44,396 nucleotides of DNA from CANQDT01 sp051878935 (GTDB lineage Bacteria; Bacillota; Clostridia; Lachnospirales; Lachnospiraceae), in NCBI GenBank assembly GCA_051878935.1, contig JBJELB010000061.1, positions 1 through 44,396 of the forward strand, read 5' to 3'. The position numbers and the translations under genes were made by a program. Under the pieces are notes generated by a model. That model was not told the DNA's origin, did not search any database, and saw only the letters and a list, made by a program, of their open reading frames with translations. Below are positions 34,015 through 43,634 of this stretch, in pieces. How positions within the stretch are numbered: position 1 is the stretch's first letter; the number at the start of each line of letters is the position of its first letter.

Positions 34015-34245
34015 ATGACATTTGAAAAAGTAAAAGAGATTATTGTAGAGACGATTCAGTGTGACGAAGCAGATGTAACATTAAGTGCAGATTTAAAAGA
34101 AACCCTGGGAGCAGATTCTCTGGATGCAGTGGAACTGAATATGGCGTTAGAAGAAGCTTTCCAGATATCCATTGATGATGAAGCACTGGCAAACTTTGTG
34201 ACAGTACAGGATATTGTTGATTATATCGATGGTCAGGGAGAATAA
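34015..34245 (+). CDS. acpP: Acyl carrier protein
   Basis: The 76-residue acidic protein carries the 4'-phosphopantetheine site S35 in GADSLDAVEL and the usual four-helix pattern. It carries growing acyl chains for the Fab enzymes encoded next to it. ATG 34015 follows GGAGGT (34001-34006) by 8 nt; an ATG at 33967 would add a non-conserved N-terminus. It is the first gene of the fatty-acid operon, where high expression is useful. Confidence 0.96.
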   Translation: MTFEKVKEIIVETIQCDEADVTLSADLKETLGADSLDAVELNMALEEAFQISIDDEALANFVTVQDIVDYIDGQGE

Positions 34246-34252
34246 GCAGCGT

Positions 34253-34741
34253 ATGGATATGCAGGAAATCTATCGTTTAATGGAACGATTCGAGCAATCG
34301 TCAATCGGCGAGATGGAATTAGAAATGCCTGGTGCGAAGGTGATGCTGCGGAAAAGTTCGACGGCTATAGGCGGAGTGGCATTCACTGCACCGGATACGG
34401 TGCAAATGCTTCAGAGTACCCAACCGGCTCAGTCAGGACAGAAGGTACAAGGGGAGCAGAGCATTTCTAAGAAAGAAACGACGGAAACAGCAGATAATAT
34501 GACAGAGATTACAGCACCACTCGTAGGTACATTTTACAGAGCCCCGTCAGAGGATGAGAAACCTTATGTTATGGTAGGACAAGAGGTAAAAAAAGGTGAT
34601 GTCGTCGGGATTATCGAGGCAATGAAACTTATGAATGAGATCGTGGCAGCAGAAGATGGTGTGATTGAAACCATTGATGTGGAAAATGGTTCTATGGTGG
34701 AATATCAACAAAGATTAATGACTTTGAGCAAGAGTAAATGA
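34253..34741 (+). CDS. accB: Biotin carboxyl carrier protein of acetyl-CoA carboxylase
   Basis: The 162-residue protein has the C-terminal biotinyl domain (about 86-162) with biotin-bearing K125 in IEAMKLMNEI, the thumb region APSEDEKPYV, and a variable Gln/Thr-rich linker (about 50-85). It shuttles carboxyl groups between AccC and AccAD. ATG 34253 is 8 nt after the acpP stop region and 12 nt after GGGAG; ATG 34259 is the alternative. Confidence 0.95.
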   Translation: MDMQEIYRLMERFEQSSIGEMELEMPGAKVMLRKSSTAIGGVAFTAPDTVQMLQSTQPAQSGQKVQGEQSISKKETTETADNMTEITAPLVGTFYRAPSEDEKPYVMVGQEVKKGDVVGIIEAMKLMNEIVAAEDGVIETIDVENGSMVEYQQRLMTLSKSK

Positions 34742-34748
34742 GGCGTTT

Positions 34749-36113
34749 ATGTTTAAGAGAATTCTGATTGCGAACAGAGGAGAAATCGCTCTGCGTATTA
34801 TCCGATGCTGCAGAGAGATGGGAATAGAAACAGTAGCAGTCCACTCAACAGAGGATGCGAAGTCTCTTCCGGTCATGCTGGCAACACACAGCGTATGCAT
34901 TGGTCCGGCTAAGGCTTCCGAAAGCTATCTGAAAGCCGATGTCATATTAGAGACAGCGAAAAAGATGGATTGTGATGCGATTCATCCGGGATATGGCTTC
35001 CTATCGGAGAATGCTGAGTTTGCAGAGAAGTGTGAACAGAATCATATAATTTTTATTGGTCCGTCAGCCGATATCATCCGTATGATGGGAGACAAGCAGG
35101 CAGCAAGAACTTTGATGATGCAGCATGATGTGCCGGTTGTTCCGGGCTCCCACGGCCTGATACATACAGTAGAAGAGGCCAGACAGGAGGCTGACAGAAT
35201 CGGCTATCCGGTATTACTAAAAGCATCCGGCGGCGGTGGCGGAAAAGGGATGCGTAAGGTTTTTAAAGAGGAAGAACTGGAGCAGGCCTTTCATACCGCC
35301 CGTGCGGAGGCTAAGGCAACCTGTGGAAATGATGATATGTATATGGAGAAGCTGATTCTGAATCCGCATCATATTGAATTCCAGATACTGGGTGACCAAT
35401 CCGGAAATATCATACATCTGGGGGAACGGGATTGTTCAATACAGAGACGAAACCAGAAACTGTTGGAGGAATCTCCTTCCTGGGTACTGGATGAAGAATT
35501 GCGTTCTAAGATGGGTGCAACTGCAGTAAAGGCTGCCCGGGCGGCAGGTTATTATAGTGCCGGAACGGTTGAGTTTGTACTGGATCAGGACAAGAACTAT
35601 TATTTTATTGAGATGAATACCAGGATACAGGTGGAACATCCTGTGACGGAGATGCTGACCGGTGTGGACATTGTGAAGGAACAGATTCGTATTGCCGAGG
35701 GCAGAAAACTGGAACTTTCACAGGATGATATCAAAATACAAGGCCACGCGATTGAGTGTCGCGTGAATGCGGAGTCAATGGGAACCGTTGGGTCGCTTCA
35801 TTTTCCTTCCGGATTTGGAGTCCGGGTAGACAGTTATCTGTATAACGGGTATCAGGTCAGCCCACACTATGATTCTATGCTTGCGAAAATTATCGTAACC
35901 GGACAGACGAGGTTAGAGGCGATACGAAGAATGCGAAGAGCATTGGAAGAATTAATCATCGAAGGTGTGAAAACGAATGCCGATTGGATGTATCTGTTAT
36001 TATATCATCCGGAATTTGTCCGTGGAAATTATGACACCTCTTTCTGGGAGAAACATAACGAGACGATTTTAACGTGGCACAAGGAGGGAAAAGTATCAGA
36101 TGATAATGAGTGA
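34749..36113 (+). CDS. accC: Biotin carboxylase of acetyl-CoA carboxylase
   Basis: The 454-residue ATP-grasp enzyme has the N-terminal RILIANRGEIALRIIR, DAIHPGYGFLSENAEFA, the glycine-rich ATP loop KASGGGGGKGMR and the catalytic EMNTRIQVEHPVTE. It carboxylates the biotin of AccB with ATP and bicarbonate. It begins 7 bp after accB and its 3' end overlaps accD by 14 bp. Confidence 0.97.
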   Translation: MFKRILIANRGEIALRIIRCCREMGIETVAVHSTEDAKSLPVMLATHSVCIGPAKASESYLKADVILETAKKMDCDAIHPGYGFLSENAEFAEKCEQNHIIFIGPSADIIRMMGDKQAARTLMMQHDVPVVPGSHGLIHTVEEARQEADRIGYPVLLKASGGGGGKGMRKVFKEEELEQAFHTARAEAKATCGNDDMYMEKLILNPHHIEFQILGDQSGNIIHLGERDCSIQRRNQKLLEESPSWVLDEELRSKMGATAVKAARAAGYYSAGTVEFVLDQDKNYYFIEMNTRIQVEHPVTEMLTGVDIVKEQIRIAEGRKLELSQDDIKIQGHAIECRVNAESMGTVGSLHFPSGFGVRVDSYLYNGYQVSPHYDSMLAKIIVTGQTRLEAIRRMRRALEELIIEGVKTNADWMYLLLYHPEFVRGNYDTSFWEKHNETILTWHKEGKVSDDNE

Positions 36114-36960
36114 TATTTTTCTAAGGAAAAGAAAGCAGCTGGATCAATTGATGCAGCTGCGAAAAGCAGAGGCAGCAGAACAAAAAATCATATGTTCGGA
36201 TTGTGGAAGTGAAGTCAGTCGGGGATGTTTAAAAGACAATGCCAATGTATGTCCGAACTGTAATCACTATTTTCCTATGACGCCGAAAGAACGCATTCTG
36301 ATGTTGGCAGACGACCGGAGTTTCCGGGAACTGTGGAAGGATGCCAGAACGGAGAACCCTTTGGATTTTCCGGATTATGAAGAGAAACTGGAACAGAATT
36401 ATAACCGGACGAACCGAAGAGATGCGATGATAACCGGGACGATGAAAATTCACGGTATCCGAGTTGCAGTCGGTGTTTTGGACAGCAGATTTTTGATGGG
36501 CAGTATGGGAACAGTTGTGGGAGAAAAAATTGCATCTCTTGCAGAATATGCAGCAGAAAAGAAATTGCCGCTTCTGATTTTCAGTGCCAGCGGTGGGGCC
36601 AGAATGCAGGAAGGCTTATTTTCCTTGATGCAGATGGCAAAAACATCCGCTGCGATTGAACGCTTTAAAGCCCGGGGCGGCTTATTTCTATCATGTCTGA
36701 CGAATCCGACAACCGGAGGAGTCAGTGCCAGCTATGCGAATTTGGGTGATGTGATTCTGGCAGAGCCAAAAGCATTGATTTGTTTTGCCGGTCCACGTGT
36801 CATTGAGCAGACCATAGGACAGACATTGCCGGAAGGTTTTCAGAGAGCAGAGTTTCTCGTGGAGCATGGCATGATTGACCGTATAGTAGAGCGGTATGAA
36901 ATGAAAAAAATCTTGTATCAGATTCTATATCTTCACCAGGACAGGGGAGGCCAAAAGTAG
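36100..36960 (+). CDS. accD: Acetyl-CoA carboxylase carboxyltransferase beta subunit
   Basis: The 286-residue protein has the N-terminal C4 zinc ribbon (C32, C35, C51, C54 in ICSDCG and VCPNCN) and a crotonase-like carboxyltransferase core with FSASGGARMQEGLFSLMQMAK and TNPTTGGVSASYA. With AccA it transfers the carboxyl group to acetyl-CoA. ATG 36100 lies 11 nt after GGAGGG; ATG 36106 is also possible. Confidence 0.96.
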   Translation: MIMSDIFLRKRKQLDQLMQLRKAEAAEQKIICSDCGSEVSRGCLKDNANVCPNCNHYFPMTPKERILMLADDRSFRELWKDARTENPLDFPDYEEKLEQNYNRTNRRDAMITGTMKIHGIRVAVGVLDSRFLMGSMGTVVGEKIASLAEYAAEKKLPLLIFSASGGARMQEGLFSLMQMAKTSAAIERFKARGGLFLSCLTNPTTGGVSASYANLGDVILAEPKALICFAGPRVIEQTIGQTLPEGFQRAEFLVEHGMIDRIVERYEMKKILYQILYLHQDRGGQK

Positions 36961-36961
36961 T

Positions 36962-37768
36962 ATGAATGGAGAAAAGAGAATAACAGCCTATGACAGACTG
37001 ATGATTGCACGAGAGAAAGACAGAATGAATATTACAGACTATATCGAGCAGCTCTTTGACGACTTCATAGAATTGAAAGGCGATCGTCTGGGACGCGAAG
37101 ACAGCAGCATCCTGGGAGGGATTGCTTCGTTTCATGGGATTCCTGTGACGATTATCGGGCATCGAAAAGGAAGGACAACAGAAGAGAATATTGCATACAA
37201 TTTTGGTATGCCATCACCGGAAGGGTATCGTAAGGCATTGCGCCTGATGCGCCAGGCAGAGAAGTTTCACCGTCCGGTGATTACCTTCATTGATACTCCG
37301 GGTGCGTATCCGGGACTGGAAGCAGAAAGTAACGGACAGAGTACGGCGATTGCAGAATGCATCGCAGGTATGAGCTCATTGGAAACACCGGTTATCTCCA
37401 TCGTTACCGGTGAGGGCAGCAGCGGAGGTGCGTTGGCGATTGGAGTGGCTGATACCGTATGGATGCTGGAGAACGCGGTGTATTCCATATTATCGCCTGA
37501 GGGCTTCGCTTCTATTTTGTGGAAAGATGCGAAACGAGCAGCCGAAGCTTGTGACATTATGAAGATTACGGCGGAAGAATTAAAGGAATATGGGTTGGTT
37601 GACGGGATCATACCGGAAGGACCGGGCTGTGTTCGCCGTATGGATCGTATGCTGTTAGCAGAGATTTTGAGATTACAGAAAATAAAGGGCGGTACATTGG
37701 CAAACAACCGATATAAAAAATACCGTCAGATTGATGGAAACTATCAGCCAAAGAAAGAAAAATCATGA
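36962..37768 (+). CDS. accA: Acetyl-CoA carboxylase carboxyltransferase alpha subunit
   Basis: The 268-residue protein has the AccA core: GDRLGREDSSILGGIASFHGIPV, the GRTTEENIAYNFGMPSPEGYRKALR segment (split around residue 80), FIDTPGAYPGLEAE and GEGSSGGALAIGVADTVWMLEN. It is about 50 residues shorter than the E. coli protein, mainly at the N-terminus, which is common in Firmicutes. It begins 1 bp after the accD stop. Confidence 0.96.
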   Translation: MNGEKRITAYDRLMIAREKDRMNITDYIEQLFDDFIELKGDRLGREDSSILGGIASFHGIPVTIIGHRKGRTTEENIAYNFGMPSPEGYRKALRLMRQAEKFHRPVITFIDTPGAYPGLEAESNGQSTAIAECIAGMSSLETPVISIVTGEGSSGGALAIGVADTVWMLENAVYSILSPEGFASILWKDAKRAAEACDIMKITAEELKEYGLVDGIIPEGPGCVRRMDRMLLAEILRLQKIKGGTLANNRYKKYRQIDGNYQPKKEKS

Positions 37769-37778
37769 GGTAGGAGAC

Positions 37779-38714
37779 ATGCAGGGATTACAGATAACAG
37801 CCACAGGCAGAGCATTGCCAGAGAAAATCGTATCGAATGATGATATGAGTAGGCTTGTCGATACGAGTGATGAATGGATTCGGACACGAACCGGAATTGC
37901 GCAGAGATATGTATGTGATGAGGAAAACTGTACCAGTCTGGCGATAGCGGCGGGACAACAGGCAATATCACGTTCCGGTATCAAACCGTCGGAGGTAGCT
38001 GCGGTTGTTGTGGCAACTTCTACAGCGGATTATGCATTCCCGTCGGCTGCCTGTTTTGTGCAGAAAGCATTAGGATTGCCAAGAGATGTGATGGCATTTG
38101 ATCTCAGTGCAGCGTGCAGTGGTTTTTTGTACGGACTGGGTGTATGCCGGGGACTTCTGATGAACAGTCAGAAACAATATGCCTTGCTGATTGGCAGTGA
38201 ACAGATGTCCCGTATCACAGATTATACGGACCGTTCCACCTGTGTGTTGTTTGGAGACGGAGCAGGCGCTGCGGTAGTTACTTTATCAAATCAGCCGTTT
38301 TATTACCGGGCATGGTCTGATGGGGCAAAAGAAGCATTGTATTGTCCGGGAGTCGGACAAGAAAGCTCCTGTATTTCCATGGAGGGTAATCAGGTATTCC
38401 GCTTTGCAGTCAAAGCGATAGCGGAAGGGATAGAACAGATATTAAAAGACGCACAGATGTCGATGGATGAGATTGATTACGTGGTCTGCCATCAGGCAAA
38501 CAGACGGATCATCGAACATGTGAAGAAGAAATATAAAGGGTGCCGGACTGAATTTTATATGAACATGGAGCAATATGCCAACACTTCTGCAGCAAGTATA
38601 CCGATTGCGTTGGATGAAATGTTTGAAAAAGGTCTGTTAAAGGCCGGCATGCACATCATTTGTGTCGGGTTTGGTGCGGGATTTACATGGAGCAGTACCC
38701 TTTTAACCATATAG
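37779..38714 (+). CDS. fabH: 3-oxoacyl-ACP synthase III
   Basis: The 311-residue condensing enzyme starts fatty-acid synthesis from acetyl- (or branched acyl-) CoA and malonyl-ACP. The triad is C113 (DLSAACSGF), H238 (VVCHQANRRI) and N268 (YANTSAASIP). TSDEWIRTRTGI near residue 30 is the usual CoA-site motif. ATG 37779 is 10 bp after the accA stop; the ATG at 37731 lies inside accA and lacks family similarity. Confidence 0.96.
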   Translation: MQGLQITATGRALPEKIVSNDDMSRLVDTSDEWIRTRTGIAQRYVCDEENCTSLAIAAGQQAISRSGIKPSEVAAVVVATSTADYAFPSAACFVQKALGLPRDVMAFDLSAACSGFLYGLGVCRGLLMNSQKQYALLIGSEQMSRITDYTDRSTCVLFGDGAGAAVVTLSNQPFYYRAWSDGAKEALYCPGVGQESSCISMEGNQVFRFAVKAIAEGIEQILKDAQMSMDEIDYVVCHQANRRIIEHVKKKYKGCRTEFYMNMEQYANTSAASIPIALDEMFEKGLLKAGMHIICVGFGAGFTWSSTLLTI

Positions 38715-38735
38715 AAGAGCATGAGGAGGAAAATA

Positions 38736-39635
38736 ATGAAACTAAATGAGATTCTTGGAATCAAATATCCGGTCATTCAGGGTGGTATGGCGAATATTGC
38801 TACAGGCGAATTTGCTGCAGCGGTTTCGAATGCCGGAGGGCTTGGATTAATTGCAACCGGTGGAATGAGTGCAGACGCACTTCGTGAGAATATTCACATC
38901 TGCCGCAGCCTGACAAAAGAAAAATTCGGTGTTAATCTCATGCTCATGCATCCGCAGGCAGATGAGATTGCGGAGATTTTAATCGAAGAAGGCGTAAAGA
39001 TCGTTACAACCGGTGCCGGTAATCCGGGGAAATACATGAAACGCTGGAAAGAGGCGGGAATGTTTGTTATGCCGGTAGTGGCCAGTGTCGCATTGGCAAA
39101 GCTGATGGAACGGGAAGGTGCCGATGCCATCATTGCAGAAGGCTGTGAAAGTGGTGGACATGTCGGGGAAATGACGACGATGGCTTTAGTTCCACAGGTA
39201 GTCGATGCAGTCAGTCTTCCTGTGATTGCGGCAGGAGGAATCGCTGATCACAGACAGCTTCGGGCAGCCTTTGCCCTTGGCGCAGTTGGGGTACAGGTTG
39301 GGACCTGTCTGCTGGTATCTGAGGAATGTCCGATACATGAGGCTTATAAAGATGCTGTTCTGAAGGCGAAAGACAGCAGTACGGTCGTTACCGGAAGAAT
39401 TGCGGGAACACCTGTCAGGATCATTAAAAATAGGATGGCAAGAGAGTATATCAGACAGGAAAAAGCAGGCGCAGACAAAATGGAGCTTGAAAAATATACA
39501 TTAGGTGCTTTGAAGAAAGCTGTGCTGGATGGTGATGTGAAACACGGTTCTTTGATGGCAGGGCAGGTTGCCGGACAGCTCCATGCGATACGTCCGTTGG
39601 CGGAAATACTGAAGGACTTGTGTGTAGGAGAATAA
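38736..39635 (+). CDS. fabK: Enoyl-ACP reductase II (FMN)
   Basis: The 299-residue TIM-barrel flavoprotein has YPVIQGGMANIATGEFAAAVSNAGGLG, AEGCESGGHVGEMTT and AAGGIADHRQLRAAFALGAVGVQVGT (motif cores near residues 14, 134 and 170), matching FabK, the NAD(P)H-dependent reductase of the final elongation step. The catalytic His of the family is in GGHVG. ATG 38736 follows GAGGAGGA. No fabI or fabL is seen, so this is the likely main reductase here, which would predict low sensitivity to triclosan. Confidence 0.93.
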   Translation: MKLNEILGIKYPVIQGGMANIATGEFAAAVSNAGGLGLIATGGMSADALRENIHICRSLTKEKFGVNLMLMHPQADEIAEILIEEGVKIVTTGAGNPGKYMKRWKEAGMFVMPVVASVALAKLMEREGADAIIAEGCESGGHVGEMTTMALVPQVVDAVSLPVIAAGGIADHRQLRAAFALGAVGVQVGTCLLVSEECPIHEAYKDAVLKAKDSSTVVTGRIAGTPVRIIKNRMAREYIRQEKAGADKMELEKYTLGALKKAVLDGDVKHGSLMAGQVAGQLHAIRPLAEILKDLCVGE

Positions 39636-39638
39636 TCA

Positions 39639-40706
39639 ATGAAAATCGCAGGGAGAGAATTGAGCATACCGATTATTCAAGGTGGTATGGGAGTGGGAGT
39701 GTCGCTGGGAAATCTGGCAGGACATGTCGCACGCAATGGGGCGATGGGTGTCATCAGCTCGGTCAATGCCGGATACCGTGAGCCGGATTTTGAAACGAAT
39801 CCGCTTAAAGCGAATCTGCGTGCATTGAAAGAGCAGATTGGACGAGCCAAAGAGATTGCGCAGGGAAAAGGCATGGTTGCAGTCAACATTATGACGGCAG
39901 TTTCCCATTATGAAGAGACATGCCGCTGTGTTACCGAAGCAGGTGCGGATGCGATTATTTCCGGCGCCGGGCTGCCCCTGAAATTGCCGGGATACGTCGA
40001 AGGCACCGATACCATGTTTGCACCAATCGTATCCGGCGGGAAAGCGGCAGCGCTGTTGTGTAAGAGTTATAGCAGAAACTATCACCGCTGTCCGGATTTT
40101 ATCGTATTGGAAGAAAGTATGGCAGGAGGACATCTTGGTTTTTGCTATGAGGAACTGACCGAAAAGAGTGCCAAATCGAATGATGAGTTATTACAGGAAG
40201 TTTTGGAAGCCGTTGAGCCATATGAAGAACAATACGGGAGAAAAATCCCTGTATTTGTAGCCGGAGGCATTTATGACGGACGGGATATGGCGCATTTTAT
40301 GAAACTGGGAGCATCCGGAGTTCAGATAGGAACCCGCTTTATCACGACAGAAGAATGTGATGCCCATGAGAATTATAAACAGGTGATGGTAGACGCCTCT
40401 TTAGAGGATGTTCGTATTATCGCCAGTCCGGTAGGAATGCCGGCACGTGCTTTGTATACACCATTATTGCAGAGACTGGAGCGGGGGGAGACCTTTCGTG
40501 CGAAATTATGTAACGGGTGCCTGACGGCTTGTAAAAAGGGAGAAAAAATCCCATATTGTATCAGCCGTGCCCTGATCGAAGCGGTAAAAGGGAATATCGA
40601 AGATGGATTGTTTTTCTGTGGTGAAAATGTACATCGAATCAAAGAAATCATACCGGTGAAAGCATTGATTGAGACACTGGTTAGAGAGTGGAGGCAGTAT
40701 TCATGA
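39639..40706 (+). CDS. FabK/nitronate-monooxygenase-like flavoprotein with Cys-rich tail
   Basis: The 355-residue protein shares the FMN-binding TIM barrel with FabK (PIIQGGMGVGVSLGNLAGHVARNGAMG, SMAGGHLGF, VAGGIYDGRDMAHFMKLGASGVQIGTRF in cores) but is longer and has a Cys motif near the end: CNGCLTACKKGEKIPYC, suggestive of a metal or Fe-S site. It sits 3 bp after fabK and overlaps fabD by 4 bp (ATGA), so it is fully embedded in the fatty-acid operon. It could be a second enoyl reductase, a reductase for a special acyl-ACP or a nitronate monooxygenase. The sequence alone does not decide. Confidence 0.8.
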   Translation: MKIAGRELSIPIIQGGMGVGVSLGNLAGHVARNGAMGVISSVNAGYREPDFETNPLKANLRALKEQIGRAKEIAQGKGMVAVNIMTAVSHYEETCRCVTEAGADAIISGAGLPLKLPGYVEGTDTMFAPIVSGGKAAALLCKSYSRNYHRCPDFIVLEESMAGGHLGFCYEELTEKSAKSNDELLQEVLEAVEPYEEQYGRKIPVFVAGGIYDGRDMAHFMKLGASGVQIGTRFITTEECDAHENYKQVMVDASLEDVRIIASPVGMPARALYTPLLQRLERGETFRAKLCNGCLTACKKGEKIPYCISRALIEAVKGNIEDGLFFCGENVHRIKEIIPVKALIETLVREWRQYS

Positions 40707-41641
40707 AAACAGTTTGGTTATATGCAGGACAGGGAAGCCAGCATGAAGGGATGGGAACCGATATTTACGAAGCATTTCCGGAATATCGTGAAGTCATCGA
40801 TTCCCTTCAGTTGTCGTTTGATGTCAAAGCTATGATGCAAAACGCGAAGCTGGATGTTTTATCACAGACTCAAAATACACAGCCTTGTATGGCAGCTTTT
40901 GCAGCCGGGGTAACGAAGGTGCTAAAGAGTCACAACGTACCTATGGATGGTGCCTGTGGATTAAGTCTCGGAGAATATGGAGCGTTACATGCAGCGGGAG
41001 CGTTTGATGCGGAAACGTATGTAAAACTTACGGAATTCCGTGGGCGTGAGATGGCACTTGCCGCAGAAGGAAAAGAATGCAGTATGAGTGCCGTGATGGG
41101 TATGGATGTAAAACTGATTGAGAAAGCCTGTGAGGACTGCCAGGATGTGGGATTTGTCAAGCTCGTTAATTATAATTGTCCCGGTCAGTATGTGATCTGT
41201 GGTGACGAAGCAGCAGTAGCAGCAGTGGAAGCACATGTAAAAGACCAGGGAGCAAAACGCTGTATCCGTTTAAAGGTGAGTGGACCGTTTCATACGAAGT
41301 ATATGAAACCGGCTGCCATAAAGCTGGGCCGGTATCTGGAACAGGTAAGCTTTGATGCCTTTCAGAAACCGGTTGCACTGAATGTAACAGGTGATTTTTA
41401 TCAGCCGGAAGAGAATTTGAAGGCTCTTCTCGAGCAACAGATTCAGGACAGCGTTCATTTTGAAAGCGATGTTATGAGATTTCTGGATGAAGGAGCAGAT
41501 ACCTTTATTGAGATTGGTCCGGGCAGCATCTTAAGCGGATTTGTGAAAAAAATAGCAAAAGCGGCGGGAAAGGAAGTAACGACTTATAAGATCGATACCG
41601 CGGCAGATTTAGAACAGCTGATAGCGGAAAAAGGAGAATAG
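40703..41641 (+). CDS. fabD: Malonyl-CoA:ACP transacylase
   Basis: The 312-residue protein loads malonyl groups on ACP. YAGQGSQ (oxyanion Gln), nucleophile S88 in GLSLGEY (where GHSLGE is more common) and H197 in SGPFHTKYM are seen. ATG 40703 overlaps the stop of the previous gene as ATGA and follows GGAGG; a GTG at 40688 overlaps that site. Confidence 0.95.
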   Translation: MKTVWLYAGQGSQHEGMGTDIYEAFPEYREVIDSLQLSFDVKAMMQNAKLDVLSQTQNTQPCMAAFAAGVTKVLKSHNVPMDGACGLSLGEYGALHAAGAFDAETYVKLTEFRGREMALAAEGKECSMSAVMGMDVKLIEKACEDCQDVGFVKLVNYNCPGQYVICGDEAAVAAVEAHVKDQGAKRCIRLKVSGPFHTKYMKPAAIKLGRYLEQVSFDAFQKPVALNVTGDFYQPEENLKALLEQQIQDSVHFESDVMRFLDEGADTFIEIGPGSILSGFVKKIAKAAGKEVTTYKIDTAADLEQLIAEKGE

Positions 41642-41644
41642 AGT

Positions 41645-42388
41645 ATGAGTGATAGAAAGGTTGCGTTAGTGACAGGTGCGAGCCGTGGAATTGGCCGTGC
41701 GGTTGCGGTCCGTCTTGCAAAGATGGGAATGGATATCATATTTACCTATCGTTCGGGTCAGGAGGCTGCGTTAGAGACAGAAGCCTTGTGTAAGGCCTGC
41801 GGTGTCAATGTACTGCCGGTACAGGCGGATGTGAGTCTGTCTGCGGAGTGTGACCGTTTAATGGAAGAAGTCGGCCGGTTTTCAGACGGACGTCTGGATG
41901 TGCTGGTCAACAATGCGGGCATTACCAGAGATAGTCTGATCATGAAAATGACGGATGAACAGTTTGAACAGGTCATCCATACAAACTTAAATGGTGCATT
42001 TTATATGATGCGTGCTGCAGCAAAAATCATGCTGAAACAGAAAAGCGGACGTATCATTAACATCAGCAGTGTAGTTGGTGTCATGGGGAATGCCGGACAA
42101 GTCAATTATGCAGCAAGTAAAGCAGGTGTCATCGGAATGACAAAATCACTGGCAAGAGAACTTGCTTCCAGAAAAATAACGGTGAATGCCGTTGCTCCGG
42201 GTATGATTGAAACCGATATGACGAATGCCATGCCGGAGAAAGCCAGAGAAAGCGTGACAGCATCGATTCCATTCCGATGCATGGGGAAACCGGAGGATAT
42301 TGCCGGAGCTGTTGCATTTCTGGCAGGAGATGAGAGTGCTTATATTACTGGACAGGTACTATGTGTAGATGGAGGAATGGCGATATGA
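41645..42388 (+). CDS. fabG: 3-oxoacyl-ACP reductase
   Basis: The 247-residue short-chain dehydrogenase has the NADP loop TGASRGIGRA, NNAG, and the catalytic S142, Y155 and K159 in INISSVVG and YAASKAG. It reduces 3-oxoacyl-ACP during elongation. It starts 3 bp after fabD and overlaps fabF as ATGA. Confidence 0.96.
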   Translation: MSDRKVALVTGASRGIGRAVAVRLAKMGMDIIFTYRSGQEAALETEALCKACGVNVLPVQADVSLSAECDRLMEEVGRFSDGRLDVLVNNAGITRDSLIMKMTDEQFEQVIHTNLNGAFYMMRAAAKIMLKQKSGRIINISSVVGVMGNAGQVNYAASKAGVIGMTKSLARELASRKITVNAVAPGMIETDMTNAMPEKARESVTASIPFRCMGKPEDIAGAVAFLAGDESAYITGQVLCVDGGMAI

Positions 42389-43620
42389 GAAGAGTCGTTG
42401 TAACCGGTATGGGTGCAATTACACCGATAGGAAACAATGTGAAAGAAACTTGGGAATCCGTAAAACAGGGAAAATGCGGGATTGATAAAATTACGGCATA
42501 TGATACAACGGACAGAAAAGTAACATTAGCCGGTGAAGTCAAGAATTTTGTACCGGAAGAACATTTGGACAGACGAGAAGTCAGAAGAATGGACCGCTTT
42601 ACGCAGTTTGCATTAGTAGCGGCCAAAGAAGCGATGGCAGATGCAGCGCTCGATATGGAAGTAGAAGATGCTTCCCGCTGCGGCGTGATTGTTTCCAGCG
42701 GTATCGGAGGCTTGGGAACGATAGAAGCGGAAGATGAGAAAGGAATCGCAAAGGGCTATGACCGTGTATCTCCATACTTCATTCCAATGGTCATTTCCAA
42801 TATGGCCGCAGGTAACATTGCGATTGCGACAGGATTTCATGGAATGTGCAGCTGTGTGGTAACGGCGTGTGCCAGTGGTACCAATGCAATCGGAGATGCA
42901 TTCCATCATATTCGTGATGGATACAGTGATGTGATGCTTTGTGGTGGTAGTGAAGCCAGTATTACTCCGTTAGGAATCGGCGGATTTACCTCTTTAAAGG
43001 CATTGAGTCAGGCGACGGACCCTGCCAGAGCATCAATTCCTTTCGATAAAGAAAGAAATGGCTTTGTTATGGGAGAAGGAGCCGGTATGCTGATTCTGGA
43101 AGAATACGAGCATGCCATGAAGAGAGGTGCTAAAATATATTGTGAAGTAGTTGGATATGGTGCAAACTGTGATGCCTATCATATGACAGCACCATTGGAA
43201 GACGGTAGCAGAGCAGCGGAATGTATGCAGCTTGCGATGAAAGATGCCGGAATCGAGGCAGAGCAGGTTCAATATATCAATACACATGGAACCTCTACAC
43301 CGCTCAACGACAAGGGTGAAACGAAAGCAGTGAAACGTGCATTTGGTGAATATGCATCTAAGGTTATGATGAGTTCTACAAAATCTATGACAGGACATTT
43401 GTTGGGAGCAAGTGGTGCTGTCGAGGGTGTCATTACCGCTATGAGTGTCAATCAGGATTTTGTGCCGGCTACGATTCATTATGAGATACCGGATGAAGAA
43501 TGTGATTTGGATATTGTGGCAAATGCAGGACGGAAAACTACTGTCAACTATGCAATGTCTAATTCTCTGGGATTTGGCGGACATAATGCAACGATTGTTT
43601 TCAAAAAATATGCGGAATAG
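42385..43620 (+). CDS. fabF: 3-oxoacyl-ACP synthase II
   Basis: The 411-residue elongating condensing enzyme has C162 in VVTACASGTNAIG, H302 in INTHGTSTPLND and H339 in SMTGHLLGASG. No separate fabB or fabA is seen in the cluster. ATG 42385 overlaps the fabG stop and is 6-7 nt after GGAGG; the family N-terminus MRRVVVTGMGAITPIG agrees with this start. Confidence 0.96.
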   Translation: MRRVVVTGMGAITPIGNNVKETWESVKQGKCGIDKITAYDTTDRKVTLAGEVKNFVPEEHLDRREVRRMDRFTQFALVAAKEAMADAALDMEVEDASRCGVIVSSGIGGLGTIEAEDEKGIAKGYDRVSPYFIPMVISNMAAGNIAIATGFHGMCSCVVTACASGTNAIGDAFHHIRDGYSDVMLCGGSEASITPLGIGGFTSLKALSQATDPARASIPFDKERNGFVMGEGAGMLILEEYEHAMKRGAKIYCEVVGYGANCDAYHMTAPLEDGSRAAECMQLAMKDAGIEAEQVQYINTHGTSTPLNDKGETKAVKRAFGEYASKVMMSSTKSMTGHLLGASGAVEGVITAMSVNQDFVPATIHYEIPDEECDLDIVANAGRKTTVNYAMSNSLGFGGHNATIVFKKYAE

Positions 43621-43634
43621 GAGACGGCATCGAA

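Noticed and set aside
39636..40133. Minus-strand open frame of 165 codons
   Set aside because: It is a shadow of the FabK-like flavoprotein gene with no family similarity.
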